Of a stretch of 64,000 nt of DNA, positions 1-8,306 are shown one piece after another. Made by a program: the position numbers and the translations under genes. The DNA comes from Actinomycetes bacterium (GTDB lineage: Bacteria > Actinomycetota > Thermoleophilia > Solirubrobacterales > 70-9): NCBI GenBank assembly GCA_016861045.1, contig BOKP01000002.1, forward strand, positions 1 through 64,000, given 5' to 3'. Below the pieces are notes generated by a model. The model saw nothing but the letters and a program-made list of their open reading frames with translations, did no database searches and was not told where the DNA came from. The first letter of the stretch is position 1. Every line of letters begins with the position of its first letter.

Positions 1-43
1 CGACTACTGCAAGGGCGACACCTCGAAGACGATCGACCGCTAG
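1..43 (+). CDS. 3' end of an unidentified gene
   Basis: Only the last 13 codons are visible, ending at a TAG at 41-43; the last residues read KTIDR. They are too few to identify a family. The assignment to the plus strand rests on the open frame up to the edge and on the strong hairpin at 65-92, which sits where a terminator between this gene and the convergent HD-GYP gene would be expected. Confidence 0.4.
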   Translation, partial: DYCKGDTSKTIDR

Positions 44-64
44 CGGTCATCCGTCCGCGGCGGG

Positions 65-92
65 CGGCCCGGTGGCTTCGGCCGCCGGGCCG
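65..92. terminator. Hairpin with UUCG tetraloop, likely bidirectional terminator
   Basis: A 12-bp stem (65-76 with 81-92, one G-T wobble at position 73) closes a TTCG tetraloop at 77-80. It lies between a gene ending at 43 on the plus strand and one ending at 161 on the minus strand. No clear T-tract follows, which is common for terminators in very GC-rich actinobacteria. Confidence 0.6.
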
Positions 93-160
93 CTTCGTCG
101 CGCTCAGGGGCGAGATCGCCAAGCTGACGCCGGGCGCGGCGGGCATCGACCCCGCGCCGG

Positions 161-1513
161 TCAGACGAGAGCGGGGGTCCTGTAGCGCTCCCGGACCTGT
201 CTGACGAGGGTGGCGACGACATCGGGGTCGAACTGCCCGCCCGCGTTCGCCTCGAGCTCGGCGACCGCATCCTCGACCGGCATCGCCGAGCGATAGGCGC
301 GGTCGGTCGTCATCGCGTTGAACGCGTCGCAGGCGAAGATGATCCGCGACTCGATCGGGATCGCCTCGCCGGCGAGCCCGTCCGGGTAGCCGTCGCCGTC
401 GTAGCGCTCGTGCGAGGAGCGCACGACCAGGCCGATCTCCGACATGAGGCCTCCGATCTTCTCGAGCATCCGCTGGCCCTCGACCGTGTGGGTCCGGATC
501 AGCATCCACTCGCGCTCGTCGAGAGGTCCCGGCTTGTTGATGAGCGCCTTCGGGATCGCGACCTTGCCGACGTCGTGGAGGAGGGCGCCGAACTCGACGT
601 TGCGGCGACGCCGCTCGTCGAGGCCGAGCTCGGCGGCGACCGCCACCGCGTGCTCGACGACGCTGCGGCTGTGGGTGCCGGTGTAGGTGTCGTCGTGCTC
701 GATCATGTCGCCGAGCACGTGGGCGGTCCCCCGGTAGGCGCTGCTGAGCTCGAACAGCGACTGCAGCCGCGCGGTCCGCTCGCGGGCGAAGACCAGCAGC
801 AGCATGAAGAGCGGCAGCGACAGCAGCAGCGCCCACGGCCGGCCGGTCGCGGCGAGCGCGATCGCGAACCCGACCGGGGCGAGCAGCGTGTCGACCACGT
901 AGATCCAGCGGCTCTCGACCGCCTGCTCGCTGACCGAGGCATGGCCGTGGAGCCGCTCGCGCGCGCCGGAGGCGATCGACTCGACCAGGAACTGGGAGCC
1001 GAGCGCCGCGAGGAGCAGGAGGGCGCCGACCTCGGTCGCGGCCGGCGCCCCGGCCGCCGCGAGGAGCAGCGACGGGCCGATCGAGAACCAGGCGTCGCCC
1101 GCCGCCATCATCACCCTCCCCGGCGCCAATTGCTGGACGATCGCGGTCGTCACCTTGCCCGCCGCCAGGCCGGCGAGCACGAACAGGGGGACGAGCTCCG
1201 GCGGGAGCACGAACAGCATCGGCACGAACGCCACCTGGGTCGGGAAGCTGTGGACGGAGCCGACCTCGAAGATGACGAGGGAGGCGACGGCGAGGGAGAA
1301 GGTCGCGAGGAGCGCGTCGGTCCAGTCGAGCGGCCGGTCGGTCGGCACGAGGACGGCGATCGCGACGGCGGCGATCACGAACGCGCCGCCGACGGTGAGC
1401 TCGGCCCTGCGCTCGCGGGCGGCGACCGCCCGCAGCCCGCGCCCGCGCGATTCGATCAGGAGCCGCTGGATGCCCTGCGGCACCGACTCGGTGGCGTTCA
1501 CCACATCCTCCAT
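161..1513 (-). CDS. Membrane-bound HD-GYP domain phosphodiesterase
   Basis: 450 residues. About 240 N-terminal residues form a polytopic membrane region with roughly 6-8 hydrophobic segments, probably a sensor. The C-terminal half is an HD-GYP domain: the metal-binding HD lies in LLHDVGK (H313, D314), followed by HERYDGDGYP (368-377) and a DRAYR segment. HD-GYP proteins hydrolyse cyclic di-GMP (some act on other cyclic dinucleotides); the key residues look intact, so activity is expected. The substrate cannot be read from the sequence. The ATG at 1513 is divergent from the sigma factor gene at 1625, with only 111 nt between them, so the two may share a control region and a role in stress signalling. 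Confidence 0.93.
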   Translation of the reverse strand: MEDVVNATESVPQGIQRLLIESRGRGLRAVAARERRAELTVGGAFVIAAVAIAVLVPTDRPLDWTDALLATFSLAVASLVIFEVGSVHSFPTQVAFVPMLFVLPPELVPLFVLAGLAAGKVTTAIVQQLAPGRVMMAAGDAWFSIGPSLLLAAAGAPAATEVGALLLLAALGSQFLVESIASGARERLHGHASVSEQAVESRWIYVVDTLLAPVGFAIALAATGRPWALLLSLPLFMLLLVFARERTARLQSLFELSSAYRGTAHVLGDMIEHDDTYTGTHSRSVVEHAVAVAAELGLDERRRRNVEFGALLHDVGKVAIPKALINKPGPLDEREWMLIRTHTVEGQRMLEKIGGLMSEIGLVVRSSHERYDGDGYPDGLAGEAIPIESRIIFACDAFNAMTTDRAYRSAMPVEDAVAELEANAGGQFDPDVVATLVRQVRERYRTPALV

Positions 1514-1612
1514 CCGTCCATTTCCGGCACGGGACTAAGATCGGCCCGTTCCGCTCCGACCTTGAGGCGGGGCGAGATCCCGCACGCCCGCTACCCGGGT
1601 GGGCGGCTTCCC

Positions 1613-1624
1613 TACGCTGGGAGC
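1613..1624 (+). promoter_or_regulatory. Putative -10 element for leaderless sigma factor mRNA
   Basis: TACGCT at 1613-1618 is followed after 6 nt by the ATG at 1625. There is no clear Shine-Dalgarno sequence and no obvious -35. The same TACGCT-N7-ATG layout occurs before 16684 and before 13824. This spacing would place the transcription start at or next to the start codon. Confidence 0.45.
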
Positions 1625-2389
1625 ATGCGCGAGAGACCCGCCAGCGGGGAGGATCTCCCGGCGGGCGAGGAGGAGCGCCTCTGGCGCCGGGCTGCCGACG
1701 CCGACGAGCGCGCGAGAGAGCGCCTCGTCCGTCACTACCTGCCGTTCGCGGAGATGCTCGCGCGGCGCTACCACACGGCGCGGGAGCCGCATGAGGACCT
1801 CGAGCAGGTCGCGCGCATGGGCCTCGTCAAGGCCGTCGCCCGCTTCGAGCCGGAGCGCGGCGTGCCGTTCAAGGGGTTCGCCGCTCCGACGATCCTCGGC
1901 GAGCTCAAGCGCCACTTCCGCGATCGCGTCTGGATGGTGCGGGTGCCACGATCGATCCAGGAGGGCATCGCCGAGATCGAGGCGGCGACTACCGGGCTCG
2001 CGGCGGAGCTGCAGCGGATGCCTTCGGTGCGCGAGATCGCCGCCCGCGTCGGCCGCGAGGAGACCGAGGTCCTCGAGATCCTCGAGGCGAACCAGAGGCG
2101 GCGCCCGTCATCGATCGACCGGACCGTGCGCGGGGACGACGGCGATGCGGCCCCGGCCGCGGAGCTGATCGGCGGCGAGGACGATGGCTTCGAGCTGGTC
2201 GAGGGGAGGCTCGCGATCGAGCGGGAGCTGCCTCACCTCGACGAGCGCGAGCGGCGCGTGATCGCCCTGCGCTTCGCCGCCGACATGACCCAGTCGCAGA
2301 TCGCCGCTGAGATCGGCTGCTCGCAGATGCAGGTCTCCCGGATCCTCCGGCGGGCGCTCGACAAGCTCCGCGAGCGGGCCGCCGGCTGA
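1625..2389 (+). CDS. RNA polymerase sigma factor, SigB/SigF/SigG family
   Basis: 254 residues. Region 2 (about 30-100) contains the HEDLEQVARMGLVKAV core-binding segment and the FKGFAAPTILGELKRHFRD -10 recognition segment. Region 3 (about 110-180) and region 4 (about 195-250) with a helix-turn-helix (QSQIAAEIGCSQMQVSRIL) follow. Length and order match group 3 sigma factors held by an anti-sigma kinase of RsbW/SpoIIAB type; exactly such a kinase ends just 7 nt downstream on the opposite strand. The open frame runs far upstream, but homology begins at this ATG and the promoter-like TACGCT sits 6 nt before it. It probably directs a general stress regulon, released by the STAS protein at 5890 and the phosphatase at 3263. 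Confidence 0.93.
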   Translation: MRERPASGEDLPAGEEERLWRRAADADERARERLVRHYLPFAEMLARRYHTAREPHEDLEQVARMGLVKAVARFEPERGVPFKGFAAPTILGELKRHFRDRVWMVRVPRSIQEGIAEIEAATTGLAAELQRMPSVREIAARVGREETEVLEILEANQRRRPSSIDRTVRGDDGDAAPAAELIGGEDDGFELVEGRLAIERELPHLDERERRVIALRFAADMTQSQIAAEIGCSQMQVSRILRRALDKLRERAAG

Positions 2390-2396
2390 CCCCCGA

Positions 2397-3239
2397 TCAG
2401 CCGGCGGCGGCGATCCGGAAGGCGACGTACTCGCCGTCGTCGCGCTCCTCGACCGCGACCGAGTCGGCGAGCCTCTCGAGCGTGCCGGCGGCGTCGGGCA
2501 GCTCGAGCCCCGCCCGCAGCCGCTCGCCGCCGCCGGCCGCGAGCGGGCCGACGATCATCTCGACGCAGTCGCCGCCGTCGGCGAGGCCGAAGCTCGGGGG
2601 CCGGCTCGCGAAGGCGTCGGCGGAGAGATCGGACACGGCCTCGGCGAGCAGCATCGCGTCCGAGACCCGGTCGACGGCGAGGTCGCGGCGAGCCGCGAAG
2701 GCGCTCACCGCCCGCGAGAGGGCTCCCGGAAGCAGGGCCGCGTCGGAGGCCGTAATCGAGACCCCGGAGGGCGCCGGTTCGACCTCGACGTCGAGATCGC
2801 GGATCCTCGGCGCCGGCCCCGGGTTCTCGAGCGGCATCTCCATCACCACCTCGGTCCCCTCGCCGACCCGGCCCGAGATCGAGAAGCCGCTGCTGAGAGC
2901 TGCGATCAGCGACAGCCCCAGCCGCAGGCTCGAGCCGGGAGACTCGACGTCGGGACGGGGCTGGAACCCGACGCCGCGGTCGGCGACGCGAACGACGAGG
3001 ACCCCGGCGCCGGGCTCGGCCTCGACGAAGATCGGCCCCGGCGCGGCCGGATACGCGTGGACGACCGCGTTCATGCACGCCTCGGTCACCACGGTCTCGA
3101 GGTCGGCGACGCCGGGCCGGTCCATGCCGGCCGCCTCGGCGACGCCGGCGAGCGCGTGACGCACGAGCGCCACGTTGCCCGCCTCCGCCGGCACCGTGAG
3201 CCGCAGGCGCGGGATCGAATCGGCCCTCTGCCCCGCCAT
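2397..3239 (-). CDS. Anti-sigma factor serine kinase (RsbW/SpoIIAB-like), with a second degenerate module
   Basis: 280 residues from the ATG at 3239. Residues 1-140 are a GHKL ATPase of the anti-sigma type: N-box EACMNAVVHAY, G1 box DRGVGF and a glycine-containing GLSLIAAL lid segment. It should bind the sigma factor and phosphorylate the STAS antagonist. Residues 140-280 appear to follow the same secondary-structure order but without the N-box asparagine or the G1 aspartate, so this half looks like a decayed duplicate or a docking module (inference). Family members are usually 130-160 residues, so this is nearly double length. The start is 23 nt after the stop of the phosphatase gene on the same strand, indicating an operon. 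Confidence 0.88.
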   Translation of the reverse strand: MAGQRADSIPRLRLTVPAEAGNVALVRHALAGVAEAAGMDRPGVADLETVVTEACMNAVVHAYPAAPGPIFVEAEPGAGVLVVRVADRGVGFQPRPDVESPGSSLRLGLSLIAALSSGFSISGRVGEGTEVVMEMPLENPGPAPRIRDLDVEVEPAPSGVSITASDAALLPGALSRAVSAFAARRDLAVDRVSDAMLLAEAVSDLSADAFASRPPSFGLADGGDCVEMIVGPLAAGGGERLRAGLELPDAAGTLERLADSVAVEERDDGEYVAFRIAAAG

Positions 3240-3262
3240 ATCGCGCGGGCTACCCGCGCTCG

Positions 3263-5812
3263 TCACGCCGAAACCCCCGAGCCGGCGCGGGCCCGGGCAC
3301 CCGGGCCGCGGCCGTCGCCGTTGTCCCGGCCGGAGCGCATCACGGCGAGCACGGCGGCGTCGTCGTCGAAGTCTCCCTCGACGAAGCGACCGAGCTCGCC
3401 GCTGATCCTCCGAATCGTCTCCTCGGGCCCACCGGCGCCCCCGACGCAACGGCAGAGCCGCTCCTCGCCGAACCGGCCTTCAGCGCCGCGCGCCTCGACG
3501 ACCCCGTCGGTGTAGACGACGACCTGATCGCCGGGCGCGAGCGGGAGCGTCGCGATCCTCCAGCTCGCGTCGTCGAACGCTCCGAGGACGGGGCCGGCGG
3601 GACGGATCGCGCTGGTGGCGGCGCCGCGGACGACGAGCGGCGGCGGGTGGCCGGCCACGGCGACCCGGATCGAGCCCGCACGGGGCTGGTCGAGCATCAG
3701 GACGGCGACGCTGCAGAGGGCGCCGTCGGCGCGCGCGAGCAGCGCCCGGTTGAGGACGGCGAGAGCCCGGCCGGGGTCGCCGGTCAGGGCCCCGGCGGTG
3801 CCGAGGGTGTAGCGGGCGAGCGCCGTCAGCGAGGCGGCGCGGGCGCCGTGCCCGGTCACGTCACCGACCACCGCCATCCAGCCGTCCTCGACCGGGACGA
3901 TGTCGTAGAAGTCGCCGCCGGCCTCGATCTCGGCGCCGGCGGGGCTGTAGAGGCCGGCGAGCGACCACCCCGGCAGCTCGGGAAGCGCCGGGGGCCGCAG
4001 CCCGCCCTGGAGCGTCGCCGCGATCTCGCTGCGCTGGCTCGCGATCCGGGCGTTGTCGATGGCGAGGGCGACCCGCTCCGATATCCGCAGCGCCACCCGC
4101 CGCTCGAGCGGGGTGAAGGCGCGGCGCTCGACCCGGTTGGCGAAGCCGATGAGACCGATCAGGCGCTCGCCGATCCGAAGCGGCTGGACCATCACCGACC
4201 CGAGCCCGATCCCCCGGAGCCCGCCGGCGATCCCGGCCGCCGCCGCCGGCCAGTCGCCGGGGCGGGCCGTGTCGAGGACGAGGGGAGACCGCGAGCGCAG
4301 CACCTCGGGCATGCCGATGCCCTCGGGATCGAGCGGGTTGGCCTCGACGATCGCCCGCAGCAGGGGCTCGCGCTCCCGATCGACGTCGGCCGTCGCCACC
4401 GGGCGCAGCATCCCGCCGCCGTCGGGCATCAGCACGCCGCAGGCGTCGGCGAGGCGCGGGGTCAGCAGGGCGACGAGCCGCTGCGGCATGAGCTGCGGGT
4501 CGGTGGAGGCGTCGAGGAGCTCGGCGGTGCTGGCGAACACGGACTGGGCGAACTCGGATAGCTTCATCTCGGAGACGTCCTCGAAGGCCGTGACGGTGTA
4601 CATCGGCGCGTCGTCGAGAGCCGGCATCGTGCGCGAGCGGACCCGCAGCCACGACTCGGCTCCGGCGACCGGCTCGACCAGGCGGATGATCGAGCCGGGC
4701 TCGACGTCGGGGACCTGCCAGGGCATGACGTCGCGGGCGATGATCCCGCCGCTCTCGTCGTAGCAGTCGAAGCCGGGCGCGGCGCCGGCGGGTCCGAGCA
4801 GGTCGCCGAGCTGCTCCCGGCCGGCGAGCCGAACCGCCGCCTCGTTGGCGAAGACCAGCCGGCCCCCGCGCCCGGTGATCGTCACCGGCTCGTCGAGCAC
4901 CGCCATCACCGCGTCCATCCGCAGCTCGACGCTCTCGAGGTCAGAGAACAGGCCGGCGTTGTCGAGCGTGAGCGCGAATCGGTCGGCCAGCGCGCGGCCG
5001 AACGCGACGTCGTCATCGTCGAAGCGGCGGCCCGACCAGGCGCGGACGAGGGTCATCGCCCCGATCCGCCGCCCCCGCGACTGCAGCGCGACGACCATGA
5101 AGGAGCGGATCCCGAGCGAGCGCAGGAACTCGAGGTCGCTCGCGGACCGCGCGAGCGCGCCGACGTCGTCGTCGACGACGAACCGGTTGACGACCGGCTC
5201 CGCGACCCCGTCGCCGAGCGCTACCCCGGGGGAGACCGAGGGCCGGCGGGCGAGCAGCCCCGGCTCGACCTCGCGCCGGCGCGGCTCGGCGGCACGGACG
5301 GCGATCCGCTCCATCCGCCCGCCGACGATCGAGTCGATGATGCAGATGTCGGCGAGCTCGGGGACCACCAGGTCGGTGATCCGTCTCAGCGTCGCCGCGA
5401 GCGTCGGGCGCTCGTCGCCGGCCGCCGCGACGGAGTTGAGGAGCGCGATTCGGGCCGCCGCCCGGTTGTTGCGGCCGACCAGCGCCGCGACGAAGCAGGC
5501 GAACACGGCGCCCAGCCCCGTGAGCCCGTAGCGGACCCAGAAGTCGACCGTCCCGTAGTTGTGGTTCCAGAGACCGCTGGCGCCGACGACGACCACGGTC
5601 ATCGCGACGACGACCACGGTCACCCTGACGTGGCCGCCGAGCGCGGTCGCCAGCGGAACCAGAGCGAAGAAGCCGACGATGACCAGATCGTCGCGGGTGT
5701 CGAGGAGCGCGAGCCCGGCGAGCGCGACCAGCGCCGGGACGATGCCGCCCCGGAGCGGCGACCGGATCCGGAACGTGCCCGGGGCCCAGGAATGTCTGCG
5801 CTCGTCTCCCAT
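3263..5812 (-). CDS. Membrane-anchored multi-sensor PP2C-type phosphatase (RsbU/SpoIIE-like)
   Basis: 849 residues. About four transmembrane helices (residues 15-110) are followed by a GAF-like domain (about 130-290), a PAS-like segment (about 300-410), a second GAF-like domain (about 420-590) and a C-terminal PPM/SpoIIE phosphatase (about 600-820). Metal-binding aspartates appear in GGDFYDI, GDVTGHGA and YTDGVVEARG. These enzymes dephosphorylate STAS anti-anti-sigma proteins and so release the sigma factor. The sensor part suggests input at the membrane plus two cytosolic ligands. The ATG at 5812 has GGAGCCGAGGAG directly before it; an earlier in-frame start at 5878 would only add an arginine-rich tail. 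Divergent from the STAS gene, co-directional with the anti-sigma gene. Confidence 0.92.
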   Translation of the reverse strand: MGDERRHSWAPGTFRIRSPLRGGIVPALVALAGLALLDTRDDLVIVGFFALVPLATALGGHVRVTVVVVAMTVVVVGASGLWNHNYGTVDFWVRYGLTGLGAVFACFVAALVGRNNRAAARIALLNSVAAAGDERPTLAATLRRITDLVVPELADICIIDSIVGGRMERIAVRAAEPRRREVEPGLLARRPSVSPGVALGDGVAEPVVNRFVVDDDVGALARSASDLEFLRSLGIRSFMVVALQSRGRRIGAMTLVRAWSGRRFDDDDVAFGRALADRFALTLDNAGLFSDLESVELRMDAVMAVLDEPVTITGRGGRLVFANEAAVRLAGREQLGDLLGPAGAAPGFDCYDESGGIIARDVMPWQVPDVEPGSIIRLVEPVAGAESWLRVRSRTMPALDDAPMYTVTAFEDVSEMKLSEFAQSVFASTAELLDASTDPQLMPQRLVALLTPRLADACGVLMPDGGGMLRPVATADVDREREPLLRAIVEANPLDPEGIGMPEVLRSRSPLVLDTARPGDWPAAAAGIAGGLRGIGLGSVMVQPLRIGERLIGLIGFANRVERRAFTPLERRVALRISERVALAIDNARIASQRSEIAATLQGGLRPPALPELPGWSLAGLYSPAGAEIEAGGDFYDIVPVEDGWMAVVGDVTGHGARAASLTALARYTLGTAGALTGDPGRALAVLNRALLARADGALCSVAVLMLDQPRAGSIRVAVAGHPPPLVVRGAATSAIRPAGPVLGAFDDASWRIATLPLAPGDQVVVYTDGVVEARGAEGRFGEERLCRCVGGAGGPEETIRRISGELGRFVEGDFDDDAAVLAVMRSGRDNGDGRGPGARARAGSGVSA

Positions 5813-5889
5813 CTCCTCGGCTCCGATTCTGGCGCGTCGCGGCGGCCGCGGGCGCCGGCGGCGCCGTGCCGCTAGCATCGGGTGGCCCG

Positions 5890-6243
5890 ATGCCCGCAGC
5901 GTTCGAGGCCAGATCCGAGCAGCTGAGCGGACCGGTGCGCAGGATCTCGGTCGTGGGCGAGCTCGACCTCGATACCGCGCCCGGGCTCGAGCGCGAGCTC
6001 CAGGCCGCCCGCGCGGACGGCTCGACCCCGGTCGTGCTCGACCTCTCCGGCTGCGGGTTCATCGACTCCAGCGGCCTCGCCCTGATCGTCCAGTCGTGGC
6101 GCGAGCTCGAGAGCGCGGACGGCGTGTCGCTGGCGCTCTGCTGCGCCGGCGACCAGGTCGAACGGCTCCTGCGGGTCACCGGCGCCTACGACGCGATCCC
6201 GATCTACGACAGCCTCGGCGACGCGCTCGACGCCCTCCGCTGA
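5890..6243 (+). CDS. STAS-domain anti-sigma factor antagonist (RsbV/SpoIIAA-like)
   Basis: 117 residues, one STAS domain. The hallmark is VLDLSGCGFIDSSGLALIV, with the DSSG serine that the cognate kinase phosphorylates. Unphosphorylated protein binds the anti-sigma kinase and frees the sigma factor; the PP2C phosphatase on the other strand resets it. A GTG at 5866 in the same frame is possible, but the ATG at 5890 gives the usual family N-terminus (GPVRRISVVGELDLDTA). It is divergently arranged with the phosphatase gene, so the partner-switching loop is complete within 6.3 kb. Confidence 0.93.
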   Translation: MPAAFEARSEQLSGPVRRISVVGELDLDTAPGLERELQAARADGSTPVVLDLSGCGFIDSSGLALIVQSWRELESADGVSLALCCAGDQVERLLRVTGAYDAIPIYDSLGDALDALR

Positions 6244-6269
6244 GGCCGCCGGCATCCCGGCACGGCACG

Positions 6270-7172
6270 GTGAGGCAAGAGGCGATCGCAGGCTCCGCGA
6301 TCCGCTGCGGCCGGCGAACGGTGGCGATCAGCCACCCGGGCAAGGTGATGTTCCCCGAGATCGGCGCGACCAAGCTCGAGCTCGCCCGCCACTACGAGCG
6401 GGTGGCGGGGCTGATGCTGCCCCTGCTCCGCGACCGCCCGCTCACGTTCCAGGTCTTCCCGAGCGGGATCGGCGACGAGGGCTACTACCTGAAGTCGATC
6501 CCGCCACACTTCCCCGACTGGATCGGCCGCGCCCGCGTCGCCAAGCGCGGCGGCTCGCTGGTCCAGGTCGTCGCCGCCGACGCCGCGACGCTCGTCTACC
6601 TCGCCGGTCAGAACATGGTCACCCCGCACGCCTGGCTCTCGCGCGCCGACCGGCCGCGCCGGCCGGACCGCCTGATCCTCGACTTCGACCCCTCGCCCGG
6701 CGCCGGCTTCGCCGCCGTTCGCGCCGCCGCCCGCGCCGCCGGCGACCGGCTCCGCGACGCCGGCCTCGTCCCGTTCGCGATGGTCACGGGCTCCCGCGGG
6801 GTCCACGTCGTCTGCCCGCTGCGACGCGGCCCCGGCTTCGCGGCCGTCCATTCCTACGCGCGCGCCCTCGCCGATCGGATGGTCGCCGACGACCCCGGCC
6901 GCCTGACGCTCGAGTGGCGCCGCGCCGACCGCGGCCCGCGGATCTACATCGACGTCAACCGGATCAACTACGCCCAGCACGCCGTCGCCCCCTACGGCGT
7001 CCGGGCCCGGCCGCGGGCGCCGGTCGCGATGCCGATCGCCTGGGAGGAGCTCTCCGACCGCCGGCTCGCGCCCGACGGCTGGACGATCCGCGACTGCGGC
7101 CGGCGGATCGAGGAGGCGGGCAATCCCTGGCAGGGGTTCGGACGGCGGGCCCGCAAGCTGCCCGCCCCCTGA
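6270..7172 (+). CDS. Stand-alone LigD-type polymerase (archaeo-eukaryotic primase domain)
   Basis: 300 residues, the full length of a LigD polymerase domain and nothing more: no ligase or 3'-phosphoesterase module is attached, and no ku gene is in the window. N-terminal RTVAISHPGKVMFPE matches the family start. Catalytic acidic residues are D138 and D140 (LILDFDPSP) and D228 (IYIDVNR), with the nucleotide-binding GSRGVHV and the conserved QHAVAPYGVRARP loop. Such enzymes add ribo- or deoxynucleotides during non-homologous end joining or lesion bypass. GTG 6270 is chosen because it retains the N-terminal conserved strand; GTG 6321 is the alternative. Starts 26 nt after the STAS gene, perhaps co-transcribed. 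Confidence 0.9.
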   Translation: MRQEAIAGSAIRCGRRTVAISHPGKVMFPEIGATKLELARHYERVAGLMLPLLRDRPLTFQVFPSGIGDEGYYLKSIPPHFPDWIGRARVAKRGGSLVQVVAADAATLVYLAGQNMVTPHAWLSRADRPRRPDRLILDFDPSPGAGFAAVRAAARAAGDRLRDAGLVPFAMVTGSRGVHVVCPLRRGPGFAAVHSYARALADRMVADDPGRLTLEWRRADRGPRIYIDVNRINYAQHAVAPYGVRARPRAPVAMPIAWEELSDRRLAPDGWTIRDCGRRIEEAGNPWQGFGRRARKLPAP

Positions 7173-7216
7173 GCCCGGGCCGGCGCGGGCGGGGAGGCCG
7201 GGCCCGCTCGGCCGGA

Positions 7217-7633
7217 TCAGTCGCCGCTGAGCGTGGCCACGAGGCGGCGCGGGCCGCCATGGTCGCGGTGCTCGCAGAGGTAGACGCCCTGCCAGGTCCC
7301 GAGCCGCAGCGAGCCGGTGGCGACCGCGATCACGAGCGCGGGGCCGATCAGCACCGACTTCACGTGCGCCGGCATGTCGTCGCGGCCCTCGAGCGTGTGG
7401 CGCCAGTAGGGAGCGTCCTCCCGCACCGCGTCGTTGAACCAGCTCTCGAGGTCGGCCCGGACCTCGGGGCTCGCGTTCTCGCTCAGGGCGAGGGAGGCGG
7501 AGGTGTGGAGGATCTGCAGATGCAGGAGCCCGACCTCGACGCCGTCGAGCGGCAGCGCCGAGACGACCTCGTCGGTGATCAGGTGAAACCCGCGCGGACG
7601 CGGGTCGAGCACGATCTCGGCCCGGGCCCACAC
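7217..7633 (-). CDS. YjbQ/UPF0047 family protein
   Basis: 138 residues, the typical size of UPF0047. Conserved features are LQILHTSASLALSENA, a WRHTLEGRDDMPAHVKSVLIG stretch containing the family histidines, and the C-terminal GTWQGVYLCEHRD. Members have been linked to weak thiamine-phosphate synthase activity, but the physiological role is unsettled. Starts with GTG at 7633. The TatA gene lies 30 nt upstream on the same strand, so the two may be co-transcribed. Convergent with the polymerase gene. Confidence 0.9.
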   Translation of the reverse strand: MWARAEIVLDPRPRGFHLITDEVVSALPLDGVEVGLLHLQILHTSASLALSENASPEVRADLESWFNDAVREDAPYWRHTLEGRDDMPAHVKSVLIGPALVIAVATGSLRLGTWQGVYLCEHRDHGGPRRLVATLSGD

Positions 7634-7663
7634 CTCAGCGGGCCGGCGGCCGCGGGGCGGCGC

Positions 7664-8086
7664 TCACCGCCCCCCGGCGCGATCGCTGCCCGCCTCACCG
7701 CCGCCGCCACCCTCCGGGCCCGCGCCCGCCGGGCCGGAGCCGGCATCGGTCGGCTCCGGCCCGTCGCCCGCCGAACCGGATCCGCCCGACCCGGCCGGGG
7801 GCCGCGGGTCGTCGCCGGCGGCCTCCTCGCCGCTCGCGATCCCCTTGACGGTGTCTCGGACCTCGCGCGCCTCGCGGATGCCCCGACCGACCGACTCGCT
7901 GACCTTCTTGGTGTCGACCCCCTCGGCCTTCGTCCGCAGCTGCCCCGCCAGCTCCTTCGCCTTCTCGCCCCCCTTTCGCGCCCCCGTGCCCGCAGACCGC
8001 CCGAGCTGGGGCAGGCGCCTGTAGCCGCCGAAGACGATCAGCACGATGACGACGAGGATCACGATCTCGAGCACTCCGATGCCCAT
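7664..8086 (-). CDS. tatA: Sec-independent protein translocase TatA-like protein
   Basis: 140 residues. A single N-terminal hydrophobic helix (residues 4-20) is followed by the FGGYRRLPQLGRSAG hinge, an amphipathic helix and a long, charged, then Gly/Pro-rich disordered tail. The hinge F-G and the LPQLGRSAG segment match TatA, which forms the oligomeric pore part of the twin-arginine pathway. TatB is also possible because of the length, but the order of features fits TatA best. A TAGGCT hexamer lies 9 nt before the ATG on the coding strand. No tatC is in the window. Confidence 0.85.
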   Translation of the reverse strand: MGIGVLEIVILVVIVLIVFGGYRRLPQLGRSAGTGARKGGEKAKELAGQLRTKAEGVDTKKVSESVGRGIREAREVRDTVKGIASGEEAAGDDPRPPAGSGGSGSAGDGPEPTDAGSGPAGAGPEGGGGGEAGSDRAGGR

Positions 8087-8306
8087 TGCAGGGCGAGCCT
8101 ACAGCCAGTTAGGGTTGGCGCCGAGCCGGGCCGGCCGATTCCTCGACGCTCGACCCGGCCGATCGTTCCCCCTCCCGGTCACAGCTCGCGCCGCGCGCCG
8201 GGCTCCTCGGCGGGGGCGATCCCGCTCCGCGGGCTCCGTCGAAGCTGGCGCGCTGGCCGCGAGGCCGCGCAGACGCCCCTCCACGAAGGTCGACGCCGTC
8301 TCGACC

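Noticed and set aside
8087-8306. Possible extra gene in the 220-nt gap between tatA and the FAD oxidase gene
   Set aside because: Frames here are short, lack good starts and have no motif; only a TAGGCT element near the tatA start was noted.
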